From assembly GCA_009786715.1 (NCBI GenBank), contig WQRN01000016.1, positions 129-25,446 on the forward strand: a stretch of DNA of 25,318 bases, in the 5' to 3' direction. The stretch comes from Treponema sp. GTDB taxonomy: Bacteria; Spirochaetota; Spirochaetia; Treponematales; Breznakiellaceae. Below the pieces are notes generated by a model. That model worked only from the letters and a program-made list of their open reading frames with translations, was not told the DNA's origin and made no database searches. Positions 17,701-24,374 of this stretch are shown here, one piece after another. Within the stretch, counting starts at the first letter, position 1; each line of letters starts with the position of its first letter. A program made the position numbers and the translations under genes.

Positions 17701-18131
17701 GTTTTAATTGTTGTGGAAATCGCTTTGTAACCAATCGCGGCGCCTGCCGGCAAAAATGAATTTTTAATGTAAGGTTCATGCATTACGTTAATTTCCGCAT
17801 GCTCTCCCGAAGAAGCGATTAATCCGCGGTTTGGATCCATAACCGCCATACCGGTAAAAGGAGATAAACTGCCGTTATCTGATATAATTTGAGGCCATTT
17901 TGATTCGTCGGACGCTTCCAGCGTTTGCGCGGTACGGGATACTTTTAATTTTAAAATTTCAAGTTCTTTGCTTACAAAGTGATCCGCAATTTGCGACATT
18001 ACGGAAAGATCTGTTTCTAAAGATAAATCGATATTCTTATCTACATAATTGATGCCTGAAAAAACGGAGAATAAAATTATTACCATGTTGGATAAGATAA
18101 TTACAAGTATGGCTGTTAGTCGAATGTTCAT
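14781..18131 (-). CDS. dCache hybrid sensor histidine kinase with receiver and two HPt domains
   Basis: This is an 1116-residue protein. Membrane helices (about 8-30 and 279-303) enclose a dCache-type sensor (about 35-275; FVIWETGHIFLCDSEGY and GSNEGWSIGI near its end). HisKA follows with H333 (TMSHEIRTP), HATPase with N451, DTGQG (484-488) and GTGLG (515-519), and receiver with D642 and K692. Unusually, two HPt domains come next: the first with H777 (VHGMKSTLHVIGE), the second with H984 (VHGIKGVSLGI). Each is followed by a helical module (about 845-913 and 1048-1115). Its ATG overlaps the stop of the upstream SBP kinase (ATGA), with AGAAGG just before, so the two kinases are coupled. It is the sister of the kinase at 10284. 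Confidence 0.9.
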   Translation of the reverse strand: MNIRLTAILVIILSNMVIILFSVFSGINYVDKNIDLSLETDLSVMSQIADHFVSKELEILKLKVSRTAQTLEASDESKWPQIISDNGSLSPFTGMAVMDPNRGLIASSGEHAEINVMHEPYIKNSFLPAGAAIGYKAISTTIKTDKGVVFYLSVPFSHNNVLVATLPGLHFANRLSPFVIWETGHIFLCDSEGYLISNPRENWVQERVNFIHLSDINDDFAETAEMITRMTKGETGTSYYTVDKIKRIAAFRTVSGSNEGWSIGISAPLPESPISDVDTGLLIVALVSVFLNIIAAIIASNFIKKPFERIAVLKEEADAANKAKSAFLSTMSHEIRTPMNAILGISEIQLHKVSEGSDTREAFEKIYTSGDLLLSIINDILDLSKIEAERLELVIGKYDIASLISDAAQLNMMRIGSKPIDFELNVNEKMPSHLMGDELRIKQILNNLLSNAFKYTDAGSVKLTIDTQNSKNENEVMLVIIVSDTGQGMTKEQVEKLFDEYSRFNQESNRSTEGTGLGMSITHKLINFMNGEIIVKSEHGKGSVFTVCLPQGKTNSDQLGREVAENLQQFRTHSRRFMKRVQISRDPMPYGSILVVDDVEANIYVAKGLLSPYQIKVDSSDSGFDAIDKVKNGKIFDVIFMDHMMPEIDGLETTKRIRELGYKEPIVALTANAVSGQAEIFLQNGFDDFISKPIDIRQLNSILNKFVRDKQPQEVIDAARAQAVNTVSAEEISPKVDPLVIEAFMRDADKTLEWLEENKNSGYEEENILRKFTVFVHGMKSTLHVIGEIELSQFAAKLEKAGHEKDTGVIKASAQDFINQLRALLEKLKQKHNESGEEADMSALDIADLLNKLKSILEVCADYDRKAALDIIGEIKKCTKDTKEVLRKISEHVTHSDFDEAETELTAHITALDSIQPASLFSDKEIKGLDIEKGLERYEYDEKIYLRILRTYAASVRLKLGEMEKISKPSLSAENLNNYRIMVHGIKGVSLGIYAANTGTIAGTLEDAAAAGNIDYINEHNEAFMKDTWELVSAIEVMLVRLEPENLKPKKDKPDTQMLLKLRAACEKYDIDKADNTMEEIEKCQYETGSDLVKWLRENLDRMDFAAIAKKLSGME
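14787..14990 (-). other. C-terminal helical module, second copy in the 1116-residue kinase
   Basis: Residues about 1048-1115 read LLLKLRAAC.KYD.DKAD..M..IE.CQYETGSDLVKWLREN.D..DF..IAKKL, close to the tails of the other kinases. It follows the HPt domain with H984. Confidence 0.55.
15393..15599 (-). other. C-terminal helical module, first copy in the 1116-residue kinase
   Basis: Residues about 845-913 (LL.KLKSI...C.DYDRKAALDII.EIKKCT..T...L..I.EH..HSDFDEAE) lie between the two HPt domains. They match the tail of the SBP kinase closely and the other copies loosely. Confidence 0.5.
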
Positions 18132-21100
18132 ATTTTGCCTTCTTTTGCCGCGGCGGTTTTTATTTTTTCAATGTACGCTGTTACTTCATTTTCAGCTTCA
18201 TCAAAATCACTGTGGATTATATGCTCCATGATTTTATCCAAGACAGTTTTGGTTTCCTCTGTGCAGTTTTTTATTTGCGAAAGAACATCCAATGCGCCTT
18301 TTCTGTCGTAATCCGCGGCCTTTTCTTTAATTATTGCAAGTTTTTGGTTTAATTCATCGTTTGAAATAATGTCCGCGCCGGTTTCGCTCTTGTTCATGGA
18401 TTCCAGTTTTTCCAAAAGCCCGCGCAGGTTATCCGAAAAATCATGAGCGCTGGATTTTACCATTTCGGTATTTTTTTCGCGTCCGTATTTTTCAAGTTCC
18501 AGCGCTTTTGCGGAAAGCGCCTTTTCGCCGATGTTAAACAGCGAACTTTTCATGCCGTGGACAAAAACTGTAAACTTCCTTAATGTTTCTTCGTCGTCGT
18601 ATTTTGAATCCTTGTGTTCGTCAAGCCAGTCAGCCGCTTTTCGCGCGTCCCGTATAAATGATTCACGCAAAATTAAATCATCCTGCGCGGGTATTTCAAT
18701 GTTTACGCTGAGTTCCGCTTTTAATTTGCGGGCTGCTTCGATTACTTCAGGCGGCTGTTTGTCGCGGATGAGTTTATTAAGAACTATATCCAGCTGGCGG
18801 ATATCTATCGGCTTTGAAATAAAATCGTCAAAACCTTTGTGCAGGAACATATCAGATTGCCCTGCGACCGCGTTTGCCGTAAGCGCCACAATCGGAGAGT
18901 TATATCCCATGGCGCGTATTTTTTCCGCTGCCTCGATGCCGTCCATTTCCGGCATCATGTGATCCATAAAAACAATATCGTAAACTTTTCCGCCTTCCAA
19001 TTTTTTTATGGCTTCCTGTCCGCTCGTGGCTGTGTCAATTTGCAGCCTGTAAAGTTTCATAAGACCCGCGGCGACATATATGTTTGTTTCAACATCGTCA
19101 ACAATAAGAACGCTGCCGTACGGCATCGGATCGCGGGAAATCTGCCCCCATCTTTTTTGCGTCATGTAATTCAAGCGGAACTTCCGCAGATTTTCCGCAA
19201 GTTCCTTACCGATAATTTCCGGGTTTACAAAAAGCTGCGGCAGCCGCACAACAAATAAAGAGCCTCTGTCCGGTTCGCTTTCTACGTTGATTTCACCGCC
19301 CATCAGAGATAAAAGACGCTGAGTAATAGCAAGCCCCAATCCTGTGCCTTCTACAGCGCTGTTCTTCTCCTGGTTAAAACGCGCGTATTCCTCGAACAGC
19401 CTTGCAAGCTGCTTTTTTGTCATACCGTGCCCTGTGTCCTGAACTTTTAACACAAGCGTTACGCGATCATTAGCCGCGGGATTCGCGGGAAGCTCTGTTT
19501 CCACCGTCAGAATTACTTTGCCGGCATCCGTATATTTAAACGCGTTGGAAAGCATGTTGTTAAGAATTTGTTTAATGCGTATCTCGTCGCCTATCAAATT
19601 AGAAAGGATATTTTCATCAAGATTGAGTTCAAATTCAATTGGCTTGCTGCCGATTCTCATCATATTCAGCTGAACAGAATCGTTAACCATGCTTGCAAGT
19701 TTATATTCAGCAGGCATAATGTCGAGTTTGCCGGCTTCTATTTTTGAAAAATCGAGTATGTCGTTAATGATGCCGAGGAGCAGATCGCAGGAACTGTATA
19801 TTTTTCCGAGCCCTTCTTCAATTTCCGACGGAAGCGATTCGTATTGAATCAATATTTCCGTAACGCCTAAAATGGCGTTCATCGGCGTGCGGATTTCGTG
19901 GCTCATGTTCGCGAGGAATGAAGATTTCGCAACAGAGGCCGCAAGAGCGGCTTCTTCCATTTCTTTTCGTTTTGTAATATCGCGCGCTATCGCAAGAATA
20001 CCGACAATTTTATTATCTACCGTTAGCGGCATTTTAATTGTTTCGTAAAGCGGATTTGTGCCGTCATGGCGGGGTATTGTTTCTTCGACCGTAACAGCTT
20101 TCCCTTCCGTGTAAACCTGAAGATCATAAGAATCGAAATTCGCGGCTTCTTCGGCGCTTACCCCAAGACATTCTTCGCTGTTATGCCCGACGATATCGTC
20201 AATGTTCTTATTAAAATGATCCAGAAACGCTTTGTTGCAATGCGTAAAACGTATGTTTAGATCCTTCATGAAAACAAGATCGGGAATGGAATCGAATAGT
20301 GTAGCTATCGTATTCTGATGAACAGCAAGCTCATGCGTCCGTTTGTTTACAAGAGCTTTAAGCCGTTTTCCCTGACTTTTGCTTATGATAAAAAGTGTTA
20401 TAAAAAGGGCGACAATGCACAGGGACATAATCACAGCGCCGATAATCCACGGCATTTGCGCTTCGGCTATTTTGCTGCGGAAGTCGTAAGTTTTTTTCAT
20501 CCAGTAATCCGAAATGCCTTTTGAATCTATGCTGTTAAGCGCTTTGCCGGCGATAGAACAAAGTATTTCTTCATTTATATTAAACCCAAGATGGGTATTC
20601 ATTACATAATCAAATACGACATTCGCTTTATAGTAGGGAAGTTCCATATAATGAGTTAAATATAAAAGCGATCGTTGATTTGACATAACCATATCAACTT
20701 CGTCTCTCTGCAATGCTTTCAACGCGGCATCCATGGTTTCATATTCAATGTTATCCATGTGATTCGGAAACCATTTTTTAAATATAGAAGTATAAGCGGT
20801 ATTTTTCGCAAGACCGATTTTTACATACAGAATTTCGTTTACTTTGATATCGGGATAATCGGTATTTGAAATTAATGCGAAATTATCGGTTAACATTTCC
20901 GTGTTCGGCCAGAGGAATTTGCTCATGCGCTCAGGCGTTTGAATTAAATCCGGCGCCATTTTAATTTTTCCGTCTTCCAGCATCTGCATAATATCCGGCC
21001 ATACCGCTTTCTCGTCGTTTATTCGTTTAAAAGATAATCCTGTAAGATATTCAATTTCATTTATTATATCGATAAAACTGCCTTTCCATTTTTTATCGCG

Positions 21101-22066
21101 CGGATCAAAAAAACTGCCGGGATAACTTCCGGGGTTGACGCCGATTGGTATAACAGGATTGTTTCTAATATATTCGAGTTCTTCGACTGTAAGCTGCGTT
21201 TGCAGTTTAAATTTCTGATATTCATGTTCTCCCTGATTGTACAGTTTAACAAGATGGCGCAGACCGCCGTTTTGCAGCATTTTTTCTACGACCGATATGA
21301 TGGGTTTCAGCGCGTCATCCTTTGCCGTCAGTGAAACTGGACGGTAAATAAGCGGATAAAAATCGTAGGCAATCACATCGCTGTATTTAATAAAATTTAC
21401 GGCGGCAGTGCCACTGTAATAAAAAGCGTCGATCTTACCGCTTTTCAGCGCGTCGTAAACGCGGTTTACATCGCTTAAGTAGACAGCTTCAAAAGTTCCC
21501 GGAGTAAGTTCCGATGAGACAGTAATCGGCGTAGAAGTGCCTTCGATAAAACCGAAGCGCATGAGCCGCTCGCGCGCAATATCGGCAAGAGATCTGCTTC
21601 CTGCAAGGCGGAAATATTTTAACGGACGCGAGGCAATGTCGGTTGTCATGTGATAAATTTTGCTGCGGGGTTCTGTCCATGTTAATTCGCCTGTAAAAGA
21701 GATATCTCCTGTATCAAGCCCTTCCAGTAAATCCAGCCATTCATAAAGCTGCGGTTTAAACGGAATATTAAAAAGTTTTGTCAGCCAATTGCAGAATAGC
21801 GCGGAAAAACCGCGGATTTCTCCGTTATCGCCTATAAACGCTTCGATGCTTAGAGGCATGGCATAGGTAAAAAATTCGGTTTTTTCGCGGAGATTATCTA
21901 TGGCTTTTATTTCTTCTTCTGTAACTCCGGGGATTTGGCGGTAATCGGAGAATATATTTATGTCATCATATGTATTTTTTTCAGTACGGGCGCAGCCGCT
22001 GAAAAATACGGCGGAAAAAAGTAAAAAAATATTTATGAAATATATTGATGTCTTAACAAACCTCAT
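18128..22066 (-). CDS. SBP-PAS hybrid sensor histidine kinase with receiver and HPt domains (BvgS-like sensor)
   Basis: This 1312-residue protein is the first gene of the signalling operon. A lipoprotein signal (lipobox FSGC, Cys25) is followed by two periplasmic family-3 solute-binding domains (about 62-280 and 292-530). A membrane helix comes at 539-562, then PAS (about 588-698), HisKA with H723 (MSHEIRTP), HATPase with N841, DTGHG and GTGLG, receiver with D1035 and K1085, HPt with H1170 (VHGMKSSLFNIGE) and a helical module (about 1236-1302). Tandem SBP domains on a kinase resemble BvgS and EvgS. The ligand could be an amino acid or similar small molecule but cannot be read from the sequence. 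ATG 22066 is preceded by AGAGGTG. Its last codons overlap the start of the next kinase. Confidence 0.92.
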   Translation of the reverse strand: MRFVKTSIYFINIFLLFSAVFFSGCARTEKNTYDDINIFSDYRQIPGVTEEEIKAIDNLREKTEFFTYAMPLSIEAFIGDNGEIRGFSALFCNWLTKLFNIPFKPQLYEWLDLLEGLDTGDISFTGELTWTEPRSKIYHMTTDIASRPLKYFRLAGSRSLADIARERLMRFGFIEGTSTPITVSSELTPGTFEAVYLSDVNRVYDALKSGKIDAFYYSGTAAVNFIKYSDVIAYDFYPLIYRPVSLTAKDDALKPIISVVEKMLQNGGLRHLVKLYNQGEHEYQKFKLQTQLTVEELEYIRNNPVIPIGVNPGSYPGSFFDPRDKKWKGSFIDIINEIEYLTGLSFKRINDEKAVWPDIMQMLEDGKIKMAPDLIQTPERMSKFLWPNTEMLTDNFALISNTDYPDIKVNEILYVKIGLAKNTAYTSIFKKWFPNHMDNIEYETMDAALKALQRDEVDMVMSNQRSLLYLTHYMELPYYKANVVFDYVMNTHLGFNINEEILCSIAGKALNSIDSKGISDYWMKKTYDFRSKIAEAQMPWIIGAVIMSLCIVALFITLFIISKSQGKRLKALVNKRTHELAVHQNTIATLFDSIPDLVFMKDLNIRFTHCNKAFLDHFNKNIDDIVGHNSEECLGVSAEEAANFDSYDLQVYTEGKAVTVEETIPRHDGTNPLYETIKMPLTVDNKIVGILAIARDITKRKEMEEAALAASVAKSSFLANMSHEIRTPMNAILGVTEILIQYESLPSEIEEGLGKIYSSCDLLLGIINDILDFSKIEAGKLDIMPAEYKLASMVNDSVQLNMMRIGSKPIEFELNLDENILSNLIGDEIRIKQILNNMLSNAFKYTDAGKVILTVETELPANPAANDRVTLVLKVQDTGHGMTKKQLARLFEEYARFNQEKNSAVEGTGLGLAITQRLLSLMGGEINVESEPDRGSLFVVRLPQLFVNPEIIGKELAENLRKFRLNYMTQKRWGQISRDPMPYGSVLIVDDVETNIYVAAGLMKLYRLQIDTATSGQEAIKKLEGGKVYDIVFMDHMMPEMDGIEAAEKIRAMGYNSPIVALTANAVAGQSDMFLHKGFDDFISKPIDIRQLDIVLNKLIRDKQPPEVIEAARKLKAELSVNIEIPAQDDLILRESFIRDARKAADWLDEHKDSKYDDEETLRKFTVFVHGMKSSLFNIGEKALSAKALELEKYGREKNTEMVKSSAHDFSDNLRGLLEKLESMNKSETGADIISNDELNQKLAIIKEKAADYDRKGALDVLSQIKNCTEETKTVLDKIMEHIIHSDFDEAENEVTAYIEKIKTAAAKEGKI
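18161..18361 (-). other. C-terminal helical module after HPt, copy in the SBP kinase
   Basis: Residues about 1236-1302 (LNQKLAIIK..AADYDRKGALDVL.QIKNCT..T...L..I.EH..HSDFDEAE) end the protein. They match the first module of the neighbouring 1116-residue kinase very closely. Confidence 0.5.
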
Positions 22067-22117
22067 TTTTACACCTCTGACACTACGCCGGTTTTTAAAA
22101 ACGCCGATTATCGATAT

Positions 22118-22123
22118 ATTATA
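22118..22123 (-). promoter_or_regulatory. Candidate -10 element of the signalling operon
   Basis: On the minus strand a perfect TATAAT lies about 52 bp upstream of the SBP-kinase start, giving a leader of roughly 45 nt. The region 17 bp further upstream (TACAAT) is a poor -35, so the promoter may need an activator. A 12-bp palindrome GTTTTTAAAAAC (22091-22102) lies in the leader. Confidence 0.4.
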
Positions 22124-22161
22124 CTATGGATAATTAAATAATTGTATGCCAAAAAACCGCT

Positions 22162-22189
22162 TTAACAAAGAGCGTCAAAATGCTATAAT
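22162..22189 (+). promoter_or_regulatory. Promoter of ychF
   Basis: TTAACA (22162-22167, 5/6) and a perfect TATAAT (22184-22189) are spaced by 16 bp. Normal initiation falls on 22196, the A of the ychF start codon, so this transcript too is predicted leaderless. No Shine-Dalgarno precedes the ATG. Confidence 0.65.
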
Positions 22190-22195
22190 TCCGGC

Positions 22196-23299
22196 ATGGC
22201 TCTAAATTGCGGTATTTTAGGCTTGCCAAATGTGGGAAAAACCACTATTTTTTCCGCTTTATGCGGCACCCCGGCAGAAACAACGAATTTCCCCTTCAGC
22301 ACAATCAAGGCAAATGTAGGCGTTATCAATGTCCCAGATATAAGGCTGGATAAATTGACGGCTATTTTCGCGCCTGAAAGGACGATCCCTGCAACTGTAG
22401 AATTTGTAGATATCGCAGGTCTTGTAAAAGGAGCGTCCCGCGGCGAAGGACTCGGCAACCAGTTCCTTTCGCACATCCGCGACGCTGCTGTTTACACCCA
22501 TGTTGTGCGTTGTTTTGAAAACGCCGATGTGGTTCATGTAACCGAAAAACTCGACCCTTTATCCGACATCGAAACAATCGACATTGAACTTGCGTTAGCC
22601 GACATGCAAACCCTTGCCAAACGCCGCGAACGTGCGGAAAAAACATTAAAAAACCCGAATGAAAAAAAGATGAGCGAGTTTGTAATTTCAATTTTGGACA
22701 AAATCGGTCCCGCGCTTGAAAACGCCCAGCCCATCCGTTCGCTTGCTTTAACCGATGAAGAAAAAGCCGCAGTTTACGACTGTCATTTTATAACCGCGAA
22801 ACCTCAGCTTTATGTCTGCAATGTTGACGAAGAGGGAATCAAGTCCGGCAACGCCTTAACCGAAAAAGTAGAAAAACGCGCTCAGAGCGAAGGAACCGAA
22901 GCCATAAGCATCTGCGGAAAATTCGAAGCCGACCTTTGCGGCATCGAAGACCCCGAAGAAAAAAAAGCCTTCTTAGACGATCTCGGCCTTAAAGAGACAG
23001 GTCTTTCCTCTCTCATTCACAGCACATACAAACTGCTTGGCCTTCGCACATTTTTTACATCTGGAAAAGACGAATGCAGAGCATGGACATTCCACGCAGG
23101 GGACACAGCGCCGAAAGCAGCCGGCGTTATTCACACCGATTTTGAAAAAGGTTTTATAAAAGCCGAAGTCTACACATGCGAAGATATTTTCACCTACGGA
23201 ACAGAAGCGAAGATTAAAGAAGCGGGGAAGTACCGTCTTGAGGGCAGGGATTATGTCGTTCAAGACGGGGATGTTATGTTTTTTAAATTTAATATTTGA
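22196..23299 (+). CDS. ychF: Redox-regulated / ribosome-binding ATPase YchF
   Basis: This 367-residue protein is full length for the universally conserved Obg-family ATPase. Walker A GLPNVGKT is at 9-16, and the switch DIAGLVKGASRGEGLGN at 72-88. The NxxE motif NVDE (209-212) replaces NKxD and explains the ATP preference. A helical coiled insert (about 130-200) and a C-terminal TGS-like domain (about 285-365, ending VMFFKFNI) complete it. YchF binds the 70S ribosome and is linked to stress and redox responses. The gene is transcribed alone, divergent from the kinase operon. It marks the edge of the conserved chromosome: DNA right after its stop is much more AT-rich. Confidence 0.96.
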   Translation: MALNCGILGLPNVGKTTIFSALCGTPAETTNFPFSTIKANVGVINVPDIRLDKLTAIFAPERTIPATVEFVDIAGLVKGASRGEGLGNQFLSHIRDAAVYTHVVRCFENADVVHVTEKLDPLSDIETIDIELALADMQTLAKRRERAEKTLKNPNEKKMSEFVISILDKIGPALENAQPIRSLALTDEEKAAVYDCHFITAKPQLYVCNVDEEGIKSGNALTEKVEKRAQSEGTEAISICGKFEADLCGIEDPEEKKAFLDDLGLKETGLSSLIHSTYKLLGLRTFFTSGKDECRAWTFHAGDTAPKAAGVIHTDFEKGFIKAEVYTCEDIFTYGTEAKIKEAGKYRLEGRDYVVQDGDVMFFKFNI

Positions 23300-23443
23300 T
23301 TTAATCGTTTTTTTTGGGCATACGCTTTTACAGGAATAATAGTAGACAACATAGTTTTAACAGCTGCAAATATTGAAAATAATATTGATAATAATAGACA
23401 CTTTTTTAATTGCAATGTGAGTGATTATTTAAGTATTAAATAA
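23300..23443 (+). pseudogene. Possible gene remnant in frame after ychF
   Basis: The frame that follows the ychF TGA stays open for 47 codons to TAA at 23441-23443 and contains plausible protein-like segments (WAYAFTGIIVDNIVLTAAN). YchF itself ends normally at its TGA, so this is not a YchF tail. It has no start codon of its own with a ribosome site. It may be the broken C-terminal end of a lost gene, or a chance open frame in AT-rich DNA. Confidence 0.2.
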
Positions 23444-23536
23444 CCTGCATCTATTACGATTATTTCTGCTCATATTGATTAAAATCTTTCAATAAACTAA
23501 AAAGAATGTACTTTTAATTAATCCATATAGAATATT

Positions 23537-23560
23537 TTCATTTTAATATCTTAAAATGAA
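23537..23560. promoter_or_regulatory. Perfect 10-bp dyad upstream of the promoter
   Basis: TTCATTTTAA and TTAAAATGAA are exact inverted repeats separated by TATC. The dyad ends 4 bp before the -35 box of the following promoter. It has no U-run after it in either direction, so an operator or enhancer-like site fits better than a terminator. Confidence 0.4.
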
Positions 23561-23563
23561 GTA

Positions 23564-23592
23564 TAGACATTTTATGTCCAATCGTATATAAT
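23564..23592 (+). promoter_or_regulatory. Promoter of the two-gene accessory unit
   Basis: TAGACA (23564-23569, 5/6) and a perfect TATAAT (23587-23592) are 17 bp apart. The predicted start near 23599 leaves a leader of about 32 nt containing AAGGATG before the first gene. Confidence 0.65.
23566..23578. promoter_or_regulatory. Dyad GACAT-TTT-ATGTC overlapping the -35 box: candidate operator
   Basis: This perfect 5-bp inverted repeat begins inside the -35 and runs into the spacer, so bound protein would block polymerase. It shares the CATTTTA core with the 24-bp dyad just upstream, which suggests that one regulator may bind both. Confidence 0.4.
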
Positions 23593-23630
23593 ATTTGTAA
23601 TATATTTCTAATCAAGGATGAAAATTTCTT

Positions 23631-23900
23631 ATGGCAACATATTTAATTTCGTATGATTTATTAAATTCTGTGACTGAGGATTACGATAAAGTATTTAAAT
23701 ATATTGAAGCTCATGGAACATGGGCTCATATAACTGAGTCTTTATGGGGAATAAAAACAGAAAAAACTGCTGTGCAGATACGTGATGAATTACAAAATAT
23801 TACCAAGAACGGTTCTGCAATATTTGTTATCAAATCTGGTGTAGAAGCAGCATGGGCTAATGTAATATGTAGAAATCAATGGTTAAAGGACAATTTATAG
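23631..23900 (+). CDS. Small 'SinR family'-annotated protein, Cas2-like ferredoxin fold suspected
   Basis: The 89-residue protein begins MATYLISYDL and contains GTWAHITESLWGIKT (29-43), QIRDEL (49-54) and a closing QWLKDNL. From memory this matches a widespread small family often annotated 'SinR family protein'. The label is misleading: no helix-turn-helix like Bacillus SinR is visible. The beta-alpha-beta pattern, with a strand at the very N-terminus and a mid-protein W/K strand, recalls Cas2/VapD-type ferredoxin folds. No CRISPR array or cas1 is nearby, and the metal-binding Asp of Cas2 cannot be confirmed. Shine-Dalgarno AAGGATG lies about 10 nt before ATG. The next gene follows after 9 bp. 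Composition is clearly more AT-rich than in ychF, suggesting recent transfer. Function unknown. Confidence 0.7.
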   Translation: MATYLISYDLLNSVTEDYDKVFKYIEAHGTWAHITESLWGIKTEKTAVQIRDELQNITKNGSAIFVIKSGVEAAWANVICRNQWLKDNL

Positions 23901-23909
23901 GGGAAAACT

Positions 23910-24314
23910 ATGCCAGATGAATTTACTATTAATAAACCCACAGAAGCTGTAGAAAAAATTGAAGGTGTAAAAACCCATGCAGAGCCTGTTGAGAATAAAG
24001 ATATCTGCATAAGAAGAGGTAGAGTTGACTCTGTATCAATATATGAAGTGAATGAATCTGAATTAGCTATTCTGGAAAATGGTTCACCTAATTCAATATA
24101 TTTAAACTTTTTTACTTTTTTGATTGCAACATTTTTATCTTTTTTATCAACGTTATTAACTGTAGATTTTAGTCAGAAAGTGTTGTTACAAACTATATTT
24201 ATATTCATAGCAGTAGTTTCTGGATTTTTATCTATTATGACATTTATTCTTTGGATTAGAGGAAAAAATAAATTATCAGATGTTATAAAGAGAATCAAAA
24301 ATCGTATAATATAA
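23910..24314 (+). CDS. Two-helix membrane protein of unknown function
   Basis: This 134-residue protein has a soluble N-terminal part (1-62; SVSIYEVNESELAILENGSP) and two hydrophobic helices (about 64-84 and 91-116). A short basic tail (KLSDVIKRIKNRII) should be cytoplasmic by the positive-inside rule. The N-terminal part would then also be cytoplasmic, with only a short periplasmic loop. GGGG lies about 7 nt before ATG. It is 9 bp from the 'SinR family' gene and shares its promoter and low GC, so the two likely form one unit. Small two-helix membrane proteins paired with a soluble partner are common in conflict systems as membrane effectors, but no toxin or defence family was recognised here. 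Confidence 0.65.
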   Translation: MPDEFTINKPTEAVEKIEGVKTHAEPVENKDICIRRGRVDSVSIYEVNESELAILENGSPNSIYLNFFTFLIATFLSFLSTLLTVDFSQKVLLQTIFIFIAVVSGFLSIMTFILWIRGKNKLSDVIKRIKNRII

Positions 24315-24374
24315 AGAAACCTCTAAGAACGATAATTCACAGAACTTATCATTTACTATAGAGGTTCCTTTAAT
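24315..24374. terminator. Bidirectional terminator, nested hairpin
   Basis: GAAACCTCTA (24316-24325) pairs with TAGAGGTTCC (24359-24368) with one mismatch. An inner GATAA/TTATC stem (24331-24335 with 24346-24350) sits in the loop. T-rich tracts follow on the plus strand (TTTAATTTATT) and on the minus strand (TTTCTTTAT). It lies between two convergent genes and can serve both. Confidence 0.6.

Larger units (their letters stand above)
23444..23630. other. AT-rich intergenic stretch with dyads and a promoter
   Basis: Together with 23300-23443 this makes a gap of about 330 bp between ychF and the next gene. I find no convincing gene in it. It holds two perfect dyads and a good promoter near its right end, described separately. 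Confidence 0.5.

Noticed and set aside
22091..22102. Palindrome GTTTTTAAAAAC as an operator of the signalling operon
   Set aside because: It is a simple T-run/A-run palindrome that can arise by chance, and it lies in the leader rather than on the promoter core.
23537..23560. Terminator of ychF
   Set aside because: The stem is almost entirely A-T, lies 240 bp after the stop and has no U-run behind it.
23631..23900. CRISPR Cas2 gene and hidden CRISPR locus
   Set aside because: The protein only recalls the Cas2 fold. No repeat-spacer array, cas1 or other cas gene is present in the window.
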